Source of the DNA: Dimorphilus gyrociliatus
Lineage: Eukaryota > Annelida > Polychaeta > Dinophilidae
NCBI GenBank assembly: GCA_904063045.1
Contig: CAJFCJ010000010.1
Span: 1,178,001 to 1,242,000 of the forward strand
Direction: 5' to 3'
DNA length: 64,000 nt
Numbering within the stretch: position 1 is the stretch's first letter; each line of letters opens with the position of its first letter. The notes below the pieces were generated by a model that was given only the letters and a program-made list of their open reading frames with translations, searched no databases and was not told the DNA's origin. A program made the translations under genes and the position numbers. Below, one piece after another: positions 23,936 to 36,400 of the stretch.

Positions 23936-26900
23936 AAACAGCCTCTAGCTTTACTTTTTTATGTATATCTCGATGAAGAGGCGTGGCTTGTACAGAGAAA
24001 TTTTTTTCAGTCTCGTACACGTGCATATATCGGATTAACTGAATATTTTCTAATTGGGAGACCACGCTACAAGACGGCGTTTCCCATTATTTGTATATTA
24101 CTGATAAACGAATCAAAGACACTCTTATTCAAACACTTGGCTGGAAATTTTGCTAAGAACCAACAATATCACCAAAATGTATAATTAAAATCAAATAATT
24201 AAAATTAGGCCTAATAGAAGCATACATGCTCAAGGTCTTTTTCAATTAATTTACAATAAAATAAAGTTAATTAAGCATATACTAGAAAATGAATATCACT
24301 GAATATGTTTATTTAAAAGAAGAAGGTAAAATAGAAAGATATATTCGGACTATAGTCAAATATTTGAGAATACACTAGAGGGCAGATAGAAGATGAAACA
24401 GATTTTTTTTTTAGTTACGTATGTACAAAATCACGACTGCTACAGTTTGAGGTCATTACCATTTAGGCAACAAGCAAAGGGTCTCTATTCTTTCAGTATA
24501 TTTACACCTATTTATTCTTTTTAGCTATAGCTATAACTTTTCAATAACAGAAAATTAGAACGACTACTTCATAATGTAGAAGATATCATCTTCGTAGAAC
24601 AAGACATATTATACGTTAAATTTTTTTCTTTATCAATAATTTATTGTTACAAGCCAAAGAATTAGATTGTTCTTATTATTGACTGATTGAGAATGAATAT
24701 TCCCAATATTATTTAATTTTCTGACATATTTCTATACGTTTTATTTATTTTCTTTTCCATTTTTCAGAAACGGAATAAGTAACAATTACAATGCCTAATT
24801 TAGTATATACTGTTGACATTCTATCATAATAGAAAATCCAAATCTTAAAATTCAATACACTCTATGGTAATAATCTATATTAAATGAAAAGAAAAAGAAT
24901 ATATAAAGGAAATAAAATATTATAAAAAAGAGGAACTTTAACAATACTACGTCTGAAAAATTACAAACTCTTTTTAGAACTCGTATTTCCCAATTAGAAA
25001 AAAATACGCTGGCTATGATATAGTGTCTCCATCTGTTGGGTGCTAGGCGAAAAAGCCAATGGTAAATTTACTTTCCATTGTGCATTCGAATATACAGTAA
25101 TTTGTGAATTACTATGACCTATACAAATAATTATGTAAACAATATAATAATTCCCAACTCATTTTGATTTTAGTAAATAAGTAGAAAAAATGAGGAAAGT
25201 GAAGTTATAAGTAAAGGTTATGAATATTGTGAGATATTAGACAATCTATATTGCATATATTAGTACCAATAGACATGCATATACTGTATATCTAGACTGT
25301 ATATATTTCTCAATATTTATTAGATATCTTAATTGCATGCTTAACTTATAAAATATATTAATGAAAGAAAAACTAAACAATGTACTTTACAAATTGACAG
25401 AAAGGAAATAAAATACTTTAATTATTAATAGAATAAAAACATATTGTTACTGAATTTTTATTGAAAAAAATTTATATATAAAAATAATACATATCTCAAA
25501 TATAATAAAATCATTCTTATTGTTAAGAGCATCATATTTTTTTATTAAAAGAGAGAGAGAGAGACAGAAAGAAATAAAGACAAGAAAAACACAATGAATT
25601 TTTATAATAGTAGGTTTTTTCCCTGTATGAATATAATTTGAAATATAAGATGTATAATTATTCTTTGTTCCTTTTTATTTGTATTCATTTTCCATTATAA
25701 ATTTGTACAGTAAAATAAAATTATAAAGAACTAAATTAGACGAGATTTCTGTCTCTTTTAGTATAATGAAAGTTTTCTTCATTTCTTTTTCCTCTTTTTT
25801 TTTTTACTAAGCTCTCTATTTTCTTTGTCTCGGTAGTTAAACAATGTCTTTTTTCCTTTATTTTCTATTCTTCTTTGTCTTTTATCGTTTTAGGAATGCA
25901 ATTTCTAAATTTTCTCTTTGTTTTATAAGTCTATTTAGAAACTTAAAGCACTCAGATGGGCGGAATGCTGACCGGTTAGCGTAAGTAGAATAAATTAATT
26001 AAAGATATCAGTTAACAAGTCGTTCTTTGAATTTTTTATAGGTGAAAGAGTTGTTCTGGTAAAGGAAATAATACTTTATCTATAACATAAATAAAGGCCA
26101 AACAGATATTTTACTTTTTTGAAAAATCGCATGAATGATTTATGTAAGGAATAAAGAAAGAATTCCTGTGCGTTGAAGAATATCTGTTTTCTTTACGTCT
26201 TAGTGATTGATTTTTATCCATCCCACAGGAACTTGATTTTCGGTAGAGTAATTTTAGTTGACAATTTGATTGATAGTTGATCCTCTAAGTCAAAATTTTC
26301 TGGTTCCTTTCATCGTTTCCATTTTATGAGGCTACAAAGTATAATGGAAATGGCGAAGAAAAGAAAGTGAAAGATTGTGCATATGTTCTAAAAGTGCAGT
26401 ACTCAATGAAATAATTAAAATACGAAAAGGTTGACTGTACTTTAAATAAAATAAGTATTTTTGCTTAAATGAGTAAAATTTAAAATGACAAAACACAGAC
26501 GCTAAAACGTAAAAAGGAGGTGCTTAGTGAATAAATTTGAAGTCTACAATTCCCTTTGCTCTTGATTTAGGATGAAATATATCCACTATTTACATATATT
26601 TTATAGTAATTTGCCACTAATTATTAATTAATGGTTTCCAGATTAACATAAGTCAATACAATGAGAAGATAATCAATAAATATCTAGGTGGCCGTTTCTT
26701 CTCTTTTAACGTCCTTACTAAAAGATGTAGACAAGAATTAATACAGTAGCTACAATGATTTTTTTCATATAGTTTACTGACAAACAAAAAATCCGTCAAC
26801 AGACTGATAATCTATAAATAGAACTATATTTTTTTAGATATTTCTTGTAAATCTTTCTTCTAAATTAGACATTCTATCGCTATCAAATCAAATAGAATAG

Positions 26901-27729
26901 AATTTCTTCTTTTCGTAGCTATTAAATATATTATATAATATAATATATATGCTATATATATATATATGAGTTTGTGTAAGTATATTGGGAGGTATATATA
27001 AACAAATATATATATATATATATATATTCAATTTGTAGATATATGAATAAATGACTAGAAACAGCTATACATTTCTTTTTAGACTGAAATAATAATCTTT
27101 TTTGGATGTTACTATAGAAACAGCATTGTAATCAATTTTATTTGTGACTTTATCAGTTTAAAATTCTTGTAGGAGTTTATATAATAGTTTAAAAAATGAA
27201 ATAAATAATTAATTTCCATCAAAATTAGATAATAAATAATGAAAGAACAAAAAATAAATATATCTTATGAATAATTAAAAAAAAAATATTCCCTTTTTTC
27301 ATTGTTTTCTTCTATACGATTTTAACATTAATATATATTATTTAGAAAATAATTACGCTGTTTTCTAATGTAAATACTGTAAATTTTCAGAATAATTATA
27401 CAGTTTAAAACCTGTTTTCTTAGCTAAAGTTGGACTCTGACAACTTTAAAAGGTAGAGACAGCCCTAATTAGAAAGGATAAATTATAGACAGTGGAAAAG
27501 AAGGGAAGAGTAGAATAAATAGAAAGGTTTTGCAATGAATATTCCAGGAATCGTTAATTTAGTTTAACTGAGGATGTAATTAATGGGAAAAAATGAAATA
27601 TTATTCTTTTGTCTATGATATAGACGACATATCTTACAGTCAGATTATTGTCGTTAAGCATATAAATTATCAAAATGCATTTATAACGGTTAGTAGATGG
27701 CTTTAAGTTGGAAGCGTCATCTATCGGTT
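23936..27729. other. Intergenic, no gene seen
   Basis: AT-rich DNA. A 122-codon plus-strand frame overlapping the ETS 5' region (23816-24184) has no recognisable domain and I leave it out. A strong CTCF-like word, CACTAGAGGGCAG, lies at 24373-24385. (TA)n blocks lie near 26937-26967 and 27005-27028. Otherwise nothing seen. Confidence 0.6.
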
Positions 27730-28032
27730 CTAGCAGAATTCGATAATTACTGTGGTTTCTATACTAAGAATGACACTAGAACATGTACAGAATGGCTTTA
27801 ATCTTCGCATCAGCAGTTCTATTGCATTCGTGCCGCCAACGAAGCCTTTTGTGTTTATACATAAACTTGGAAACGAAAACTTTTCGGTCATGGCATAAAA
27901 GAAATATAGGTCAGACGGTGCACTATTTACCGGAGCGTAGTTCCCCATAAAAACTGTATTAATATCCGGAAATGGGAAATTTTGCAGTTCGAATCCAATT
28001 CCTTTCTTCCTGCGAATTGTTTTCTTTTGCAT
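27730..28032 (-). CDS. Unrecognised open frame, faintly glutaredoxin-like
   Basis: A 100-codon frame (open upstream without an ATG to about 28120) in a stretch somewhat richer in GC than its surroundings. I do not recognise it with confidence. The order KGIGFELQN, a gap, SFPSLCINTKGFVGGTNAIELL and RRLKPF resembles the second half of a thioredoxin-fold glutaredoxin: a beta strand, a cis-Pro after a helix, then a GG turn and helix. An upstream CPRR, read only through the ATG-less extension, sits roughly where CPYC would be, but the second cysteine is missing and the central part is too long. It may be one exon of a gene, a decayed copy, or chance. No intron junctions could be fixed. Confidence 0.25.
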   Translation of the reverse strand: MQKKTIRRKKGIGFELQNFPFPDINTVFMGNYAPVNSAPSDLYFFYAMTEKFSFPSLCINTKGFVGGTNAIELLMRRLKPFCTCSSVILSIETTVIIEFC

Positions 28033-31000
28033 AGCTGCCTTTGTATTAATCCTAAAGCTTCTCCTGGGACAAATCAGGATAAAGTTGATAAGAGTCTGAA
28101 GGCAGAGTTGACTTTGATTTTACTGTAATGTTTATAGAAGGAGTTTTGTTATCTAAACAATTTCTCATTTTGTTTAATAGTCAACATTTATATAGCAAAC
28201 TAAAAAGGATGGAAACTGAGTTTCTTTCCTTACTACTAGGCAAGGTAATGTTCATCTATTTATTTGCCATTGATTAATTTGATAAGAGTCTAGAATTTCC
28301 CGAGGGTCATATTTAGCCGTATCTCTAAATAGGCTACTCTTTCCCATGGTTTTTCCTTTTCAGAAATAAACACAATCTTATATGATTTATGCATAATTAA
28401 AGATTATCTTATAAGACAATCTCGCCAAATGATCAGTAACCCTAGAGCTTTGATTTTTCTATTATCTTTCCTTTTACCGCCTTCAAAAATATAAAAGAGT
28501 TAGATTCTTTACAGTCAGAAAATGGAAATATTGGAAAATGGATATCTTTTAGGGCACTTATCTACTTTCCAGACCATATCAAATTAAAAATAATCCTTGT
28601 AATGCACTACAAGTTCAATAATAGTAATCCAACATAAATTATTATTATCATTTATATGTGTTGAAAGTAAAGGTACTTAGTAGCTGAAAAATTTTTACCC
28701 CTTTTCCTTCTTAAATGCTTTCATATATAAGAGAACATCAATATGCTCAGAGTCTAGTATTCACTGAGCCAACTCGGACTTGTGTAAATGGAAGCCTTTT
28801 ATTGCGCAAGTAACTTATATTTGTCATATGAATACTAAGATTTGCTTTAAATCTTTTATGCTACTAAAGGTCGGCAACATCGAAAAACTATATCTTATTT
28901 TTATGCTGCAGGAAAATTTCTTGTTATATCTACTCCTTTCGCTTTACAATCTTATTGCTTTTACAATAGATTTCATATATCGGAAATGAAATTCTAACTC
29001 ACGTAGGCCTATTTATTATGGAATATGAAAAAATTGCACTATTTGATTTTACACCTGTATAGAACAAAATCACGTTCGGCTATCGAAATCCGACTTAATG
29101 CTATTGACAAACTTTTGTTTACATTAATCAAAATATCGCGTAAGTCAGCCAATTTTTTCCACAAAATCCTTCTTCAATGCATTTTTTGCTCTTTATAAAT
29201 CATATCAAATGTTGTATAATCGTGTACATGCATTTCCTGTTATATAAAAAGGTTTTCAACAATACCCTTCAAATCCACTGTCTAATCATTTTAATAAAAG
29301 AGGCTTAAAGAAAAGCACAGGCACGTCTTACTCAACAAATTTATTTCCATTCTGTTCCATTTTGATTATTGGTAATTTTTCTCATTCTAAAGACAACATA
29401 ATGTTTCATTTTGAAGGAAAACAAATCATCTCATCACTTGACAGCATCAGTTCCGGAATTAAGGAATAATTCCCATAATACAATACGTCTACTTCCGATC
29501 TGGCTTCAGTATTACCAGCTGGTCGCCAAAAATATTTATTGCTTATAGTTTGCATAATTTCTCCTATTTAAACAACCAATTACAACGATTTAGAGGATAA
29601 GAGTTGTTTTGAAGGATTGCCCAACTAGCTTTCAGACTATAATATAAAAATGTTTAAAATCGATTAAACAAAATCATTAAAGATTAAAGTTAATAAATTT
29701 TTCTCTATTTTCTTATAAAAGAAATTTGGTAAATGTTTAATCTGGTAAACCTCTTTCAAGTTTAAGCATATTAGAAAAGTGTTATATAACAAAACAGATG
29801 GAGAAAGAGAAAGCGGAAAAAATACTTAAGAGAGAGAGATAGAGAGAGGTAGGAAGGACAACGGAAGGAGGAAAGAAAAAGTGAGATAGATAGATGATGC
29901 CTTCCATTTGATATATAAATATATATTTATAGAGAAAATACGTCAAGTATTAACATCATAAAAAAGATATATCAATAGTCATTCACTCGCGTTCATAAGT
30001 ATTTTTATACTTTTATTTATTGCTATAATATAGAAGAAAAGGACGAAAAAAATTAATAACAACAAACAATTTAGTTTTTTTTCGTGAACGTGTCCGATGT
30101 AAAACGCTCGCAGAGAAAGAAGTTAGATTTGAGCAAAAATTTCTAAGTATAATTTTCACTACGATGCAGATATAAAGTCGAAATATTAATAAAAACAGGA
30201 AAAAAGAAAACAAAGTTTAGAGAATTTGCACTAGAATTGATTATATATATAGTTTCTGCATATATAATCCATTTTTTCTGTATATAGCGTTTAGAAACCT
30301 GTCGGTGTGTAGGAGAAACAAACGAATATGCATATATATATACATATTTATGTATATATCCCTTTATATGTATATATATATATACATACATAACTTATTA
30401 TTATCATTATTATAACAAAAAAAATTCATAATAATAATAATAATAAACTTACACACATATATATATATATATAAATATATAGTATGTACTGTATATTATA
30501 TACATATATATATATATATACGAGTGTAACAATACTTATTTATGTACATATCTATATACATATATAAGTCTCATGTTTTTAATATAATATAGAAATTTAT
30601 GGATTTAAGTATATACCTAATTAATACACATAATAAACTGCATATTTATAATACAGTAATAAAAGTTGTTTTTCAAAAAAGTTATTAGAACAAACTAACA
30701 AAGAAGAAAACAACAGCACCAAAATTCGAACACCTCCGACAGGCAGCCGAAGACGGACAGGAAAAGTGTGTCGGATCGAAAATGGAGGTCACCACTCGGC
30801 CTAAGTTAACAAGGCATTTGTGGAAGTATATGTGTAAGGAAGAAGGGGAAAGAAAGAAATTGGGGATCGAAAATTCCCTCTTTTCCTTTTCTTTTAGTTG
30901 TTTTGTACTACTCGTGTGAAACTTTTTATTTGAGCACCATTTCCTTTTAACTTCTACTGTGCATAAAATAATAAACGAAAGCATCACGGGTTACCGGTCC

Positions 31001-31699
31001 TGTTTTACTTATTATAGCTTTAAGGATAACAAAATGACTGTTTTGAGCTCGTTTCTCATTGATTATGTATGGAGCGATAAAAGTGATAATGACCTAACAA
31101 TAAAATCAATTTTTTAGTCAATGTATATCGTATTTCTTACCAACTATACAGTATATAGTTGGAAAGATTACTTCAGATTTATGATAAATGTGTTATGAAA
31201 CTGTAATTTCAGTTTTGTTTAACTTTTTTTTAGTAAACACATATTTCATTAAATCAGATTATGATTAAATAGTTGCATTCTAAATTATTGCAAACTTTTG
31301 CTTCCAATTTTCTCTCATACAAGTGAATTGTAATAAAATTATTTTAGATTTTCTCATGAAATATGATTGTTGATCAATACTGCAGGCTTTTCTCGCAATA
31401 AAATTTATACACTATATCCTAAGGGACTAAATTGCATTTCGTAAAATTAAATTAACATGCTTTTGACATATTAAAGAGTGAATTAATTCGAATGAGGCTT
31501 TTAATGCAGGAACTAAGAGTTAAAAAAATTCTATTTTCAGATTTATTCTAATCTGGTCTTAAAGTTTTATATTAATAAACTTTTTTCTACTTGATTGCTT
31601 TTCTTTACTGCTAACTCTTCAGTATTCATGTTAATCTTCTGCCTTCTCTTAGTGTTCCCTCCCCTGGCTGATTCTTGTCTCTCTGCATCTCTCTCTCTC

Positions 31700-31735
<36 letters not shown>

Positions 31736-32095
31736 AAAACTTTCTACTTAAATATATACAAATGTAATAAAATTTACATATTAATATCTATTTATAGTAG
31801 AAATATAATTGGTATATTTTAAGAAAAAAATTAATCGTTTTCTCTTACTCCATCTTTCGATGTGTTTATCTCACTATCGGTCTTTCCTATTTCTATTCTC
31901 CAAAATTACTTTTTATAATTTACATTTTATGAGAATTGAACATATTTTCGGACGGATGAAAAATAAGAGACTACACCTATTTTGCTCTTTTTGGAAATGG
32001 CACTCTTCAAAAGAACTCTTGGATAGACATAGTACTTTGTAGCTCTTTCTATAAAAGAAAGTTGAACAAGAATTAGGCCAAGATGTGTCCACCAC
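28033..32095. other. Intergenic / Kv1 3' flank
   Basis: AT-rich. It contains GA-rich DNA near 29805-29880, dense TA-rich repeats at 30240-30560, a (CT)n run at 31674-31733 and a GC-richer patch at 30710-30830. On the minus strand that patch follows an acceptor-like TTAACTTAG and stays open for about 35 codons in the phase left by a possible GTATGT donor near the Kv1 stop. It could be an alternative Kv1 tail, but resembles no known tail. Confidence 0.5.
31674..31733 (+). repeat. (CT)n tract
   Basis: Pyrimidine run with a long pure (CT)n part, just downstream of the Kv1 gene's 3' end. Confidence 0.9.
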
Positions 32096-33412
32096 CTACG
32101 TTCCTACATACCCCCTGCCGCTGTCGTGTCTGTAGAAGTTGTTAAAATTTGCTACAACTACCGGAACCGGAAGTGCAATAGTTAGTACTCCCGCAATAAC
32201 GCACACTGCGCCTACCAACTTGCCCCAGACGCCCACAGGCGTAACGTCTCCGTAACCTACCGTCGTCATGGTGACGATAGCCCACCAGAAAGCACCCGGT
32301 ATTGATTCAAATTCTGAATCTTTTTCGCCAAGGTCCGCGTAATAAGCAGCGGATGAGAAGATAACCATAGCAACTAGAAGGAAGAAAAAGAACATCCCAA
32401 GTTCTCTCATACTGCTTTTAATAGTTAATCCTAAGATGCGTAAGCCTTGAGAATGCTTAGACAATTTGAAGACACGGAAGACGCGAAGGACACGTATGAC
32501 AATCAACGATCCTCCTTTGCTCTTCTCCTCAGTACAGTTTTCCGCAGACATATTCATTATTAATATTACGAAGAATGGAAGAATTGCCATGACATCAAAG
32601 ATGTTCATGAGACTTTTTGAAAATTCCCACTTCGAAGGACAGCTCAGGTATCTGAGAATAAACTCCAGAGTAAACCATGCTACACACATCGATTCGACGA
32701 CGAAAAATGGATCATTGTAGTTCTTTACTTGGTAGACAGCTCCACTGGGTGTAGTGCTATTAACACAGTCTGGTCTCTCAAACATTGGAAGAGTCTCCAT
32801 ACAAAAATTAACTATAGATGCAACTATACAAGCAACGCTAACTAAAGCAAATACTTTGGCTGATTTAGATGAATCCGGCTCTTCTAGGAACATCCATAAG
32901 CGTTTTTGTAAAGAGTTAACTGGCATAGGTTTTTCCTCTTCCATTAGGAAACCCTCCTTCTCTTTATAATCCTTTATGATATCATCACCAATTTCATAAA
33001 ACTCCAGTTCTTCCAGGAAAATATCTTCAGGTACTTCAATAGGCCTTCTAAGCCTCCCTCCAGACTGGTAATAATAAAGAACGGCTTGAAAGGACGGCCT
33101 ATGGCGGTCGATAAAGAATTCGTTTCGCCTCCCATCCCAGAACTGACGCCGTTTAATCGGATCGCCGAGTAACGTGTCGGGAAATCTGTTGAGCGTCCTT
33201 AATTGCGTCTCGTACTTGGCTCCGGAGACATTGATGATGATCCGCTGGCAACCGGCACTGTGGCAGTCATGGCCTTCGTCCAATGTTTCGTTTTTGGCAA
33301 CCAACTCAAGAGCATGAGCCGTACTTGCTGCATTCTCATATTTGCTGCAGGAAAGACGAGGTGGTGTATTATATTGAAAATAATCTGGACGATATTGGAA
33401 GAAGAAATTCAT
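32096..33412 (-). CDS. Shaker-type (Kv1) voltage-gated potassium channel, core exon
   Basis: A single 438-codon frame with all Kv1 landmarks. The T1 domain is at about 57-148 (INVSGAKYETQLRTLNRF; FPDTLLGD; YYYQSGGRLRRP). S1 lies near 186-206; S2 holds Glu240 and Glu250; S3 holds Asp273; S4 is about 302-320 with R307, R310, R313, K316, K319. The pore has TMTTVGYGD (filter 384-389) and S6 has PVPVVVANFNNFY. The channel is a tetrameric neuronal or muscle plasma-membrane K+ channel. Two oddities: the outermost S4 arginine is Ile304, and the C-terminal tail is about 14 residues, without a PDZ ligand. ATG 33412 is one possible start. A strong acceptor (TCTTTCCTGCAG, exon from 33344) allows 5' exons to replace the first 23 residues. 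A GTATGT donor at 32111 could extend the tail. Confidence 0.95.
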   Translation of the reverse strand: MNFFFQYRPDYFQYNTPPRLSCSKYENAASTAHALELVAKNETLDEGHDCHSAGCQRIIINVSGAKYETQLRTLNRFPDTLLGDPIKRRQFWDGRRNEFFIDRHRPSFQAVLYYYQSGGRLRRPIEVPEDIFLEELEFYEIGDDIIKDYKEKEGFLMEEEKPMPVNSLQKRLWMFLEEPDSSKSAKVFALVSVACIVASIVNFCMETLPMFERPDCVNSTTPSGAVYQVKNYNDPFFVVESMCVAWFTLEFILRYLSCPSKWEFSKSLMNIFDVMAILPFFVILIMNMSAENCTEEKSKGGSLIVIRVLRVFRVFKLSKHSQGLRILGLTIKSSMRELGMFFFFLLVAMVIFSSAAYYADLGEKDSEFESIPGAFWWAIVTMTTVGYGDVTPVGVWGKLVGAVCVIAGVLTIALPVPVVVANFNNFYRHDSGRGYVGT

Positions 33413-36400
33413 CTGGCAATCAACATATGCCTGAGATAGATAGATTAACGGGTTATTCTCCTAATTATCAAGGAGGATAGTTCGGAGATATTAAAAAAAG
33501 AACGAATTTCGGAACGTTTTCGTCTATGTAATAGACGGGGACGCGTCAGGCACTCGTTCTGACGTTAGGGCAATGTATGACGTCACAGGAATAGCCCGAT
33601 GCTGATTTGATGCCTGAGGATAAGAGGAAGAGGAAGAAAGGATGCAAGGCAATGGATGGGAAAAGGTAATGGGGTTGTTTTTGTACTGTGAATGGTCTAA
33701 CTGAAGTCAATAATGAAGAAATCTCCCATCAAGTTTCTGTAGTTACATTATAGAAATTTCTCTACTTGTAGTTATTGAACAAAAGGAATAAGTTTTATAT
33801 GATATTTTTAAAACACCATCTTAAATTGACAGCTATCTTGGTTATACTCCTTATAATTAAATAATAATAATAATGGTAATTTCTATTATTATAAATTACA
33901 AGAGAATTCTCCGTCCGGGAATGCTATCTATAATTTAAAGGATAGAAAGCATTATAGAAAAACATAAGCGTCCTTTGATCCCTAAAAAAATATGTTTTGT
34001 GAAGGCCTTTAGCAAAAAATAGGACCCTCTTGGCTCGTTAATTTCCATATATTTATTCATTCATTATCAGATGCGAATAAGTCATATCTAATCAAAACCC
34101 TAAATAGTTTTCTTTAAAGAGAATTTACAAAATTAAGAGAATTCTTTGATTAAGGTTAAGCTCATGTTTTTAAGCTGAAAAGTCATTTAGTATTTTACCA
34201 CACCCAAATTAGAATCCTTTAACTTTCACTAGTATCAACAACTTATAGTGCTGATATTTTAATATATTTGTCATTATACACATGAAATACAAGTAAAATA
34301 CACGTTGAAAGGGGAATAGTTAAGTGAAAATGGGAATTTGTTGGTATAGTGATGAGAAGAACTGAAAATCTACAGCTTTTCTCTATCATTAGGGAATTTA
34401 AAATGAATGTCTTATTTTGTCCAAAAAATAGGCCTTCTAGCTGCTAATCAAGTCAATCGATTCGTCGGGGAAGAAGCGCTTCTTAAAGGGAATCATATTT
34501 TAGAAAACAATATGTTATTACCGAAAAAGTTGATAATTAAAAAAAAATATGCTTTATAATTGTTTTAGAGATGAAAAGAGATCTGAGGAAACCCATACTT
34601 TCCTTTTATCTAGAAAGAATATAGGAAAAAGTACTATTATAATAAATCAACATTTTAGTAATGGCGATGTATAGTATAGATTTTTTTAAAAAAAAAATGC
34701 ACTATCGATTTTACTTGAAGGTTTTTAAGTCTTTGTTTTCCACAAAATGATTTATTTCTCTAATTTTAATCCTATTAAGGAGTTGATAGACCTAATTCCT
34801 AAGTTAATTTGAAAAAAGACCGTTAAGGCAAAATAAAAAACATTTATTACATTTGATAGGTGCTTTTTAACAAGACTTATTGACATATGTTTCTCTTCAC
34901 AATTGAAAAAGATGATAAAACTCTCAAAGCGCTTATAAATGATCAACTTTTAGTTATACAATCCCCTATTTTATAATCCCTCTATAGTTTTTCAAGTGTC
35001 AATTTCTCTTCAAAGAAATATGGACAGGAATTTTCACAAGCAGATCTATTCATTTTGAAAGAGAATATTTCTGATTAAGGATTATTATCTCTTTCTGCTA
35101 ACTTAATTCCGTAATTATTTTATAAAGTCTATTAATTATTTTATCAATTAAAGCGTAGAGAAATTGAAATTAAATACTTTAATTACAAGAAAGTAAAGTT
35201 CAAAATAAGATTTAACCAATTATTTTGATGAAGATTTTGAGAGATTACCTAGAATCGATTTACAATTTTTAGTTTGAGTGAAAATCTTTGACTTTCTATT
35301 AACCTATTGATATTTATAGAAACCTTTTAATTCAGTAAAATCCAGCTCAGCCCACATACAAATGTATTTATAGTATTTATTCTATAAACTCCTTTTATTA
35401 AATATAGTAATTATTTCTTAATTAATTAGCGCATAGCATTAATTAATAGCTAATAGAAATGAAAAGTATTTATAAGCATTGTTAAGCCTTGCAAGATAAT
35501 CAAATCGGTTCAGAATGAAAATAAGAAAAAATTCTGCTCTGTTAAGCCTTTATAATTAAGTTAGTATTCTTCCAGAGAATTTACATGATTTTTGTCATTA
35601 TACTTTTTAAACTGCTAGAGTCAAAATATGAAAAATGCAAGTATATATAATGATTTGCCTATACGTTTGTGAAAGATATTCCTTTGTCGATCTGATAGCC
35701 CTAGGGAAAATTCCCTATCCATATAGTCATGACAGCCGTATATAACAGATTATAATAGGCAAAAAAATTGTTCGATGCAATCTCCTAGCACGCCTAATTA
35801 CACTAATCGAATTTCTTGCTTCACACGCGTCTATATGCTCCACCTATTCCATGGTCTAGAATTCCCCCAAGCGACCTTTTCTCAATTAGAATACTTTTTT
35901 TTATCATTTTAGGCTTGCAAATAGGCCGCCAGTTTAGCTAAACATTGAGATCGATTTCAACTAGTCTAATCCACAATCCAGCGATGACGGTAATACAATA
36001 TAAAAAAAAGGTCCATAAAAAGGGAGTATATATGGCTGTAAGCAGGAGTTTATGGTTTCCAGCCGGTCATTGATACTCAATTTCACCTCTTTTTCTATAG
36101 TTTTCTACTCCTTCCCCTTCGTGCTTCCTCACTCACTCACTCTCTTTCTCTTTCTCTCTCTCTCTTGCTATCTATCTTTGCTTATTATTTATATGTTTTA
36201 GTATAAATATCTGTTATCCGCTCTCCTTTTTTAATCAAATAATCTTTACCCACTAAGTGTTAATACTCTTAAATCCATTCATCTTTATTGGATAAATCAA
36301 ACGAATTGACAAAGAATTGTTAGTGACATTTTAAATTAATAGATGAATTGAATACGTTTTGAGACCCTTTTAGTCATGATAGACTAATCATCAAAAGCGT

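Noticed and set aside
23816-24184. 122-codon plus-strand frame next to the ETS 5' exon
   Set aside because: No recognisable domain, no splice or promoter support; overlaps the likely ETS promoter on the other strand.
33413-33433. Acceptor TCTATCTATCTCAG just above the Kv1 ATG as entry point for the upstream exons
   Set aside because: Joining the phase-2 upstream exon there leads to a stop within a few codons; the acceptor at 33344 keeps the frame.
32466-33480. Plus-strand open frames within 32466-33480
   Set aside because: Antisense shadows of the Kv1 exon.
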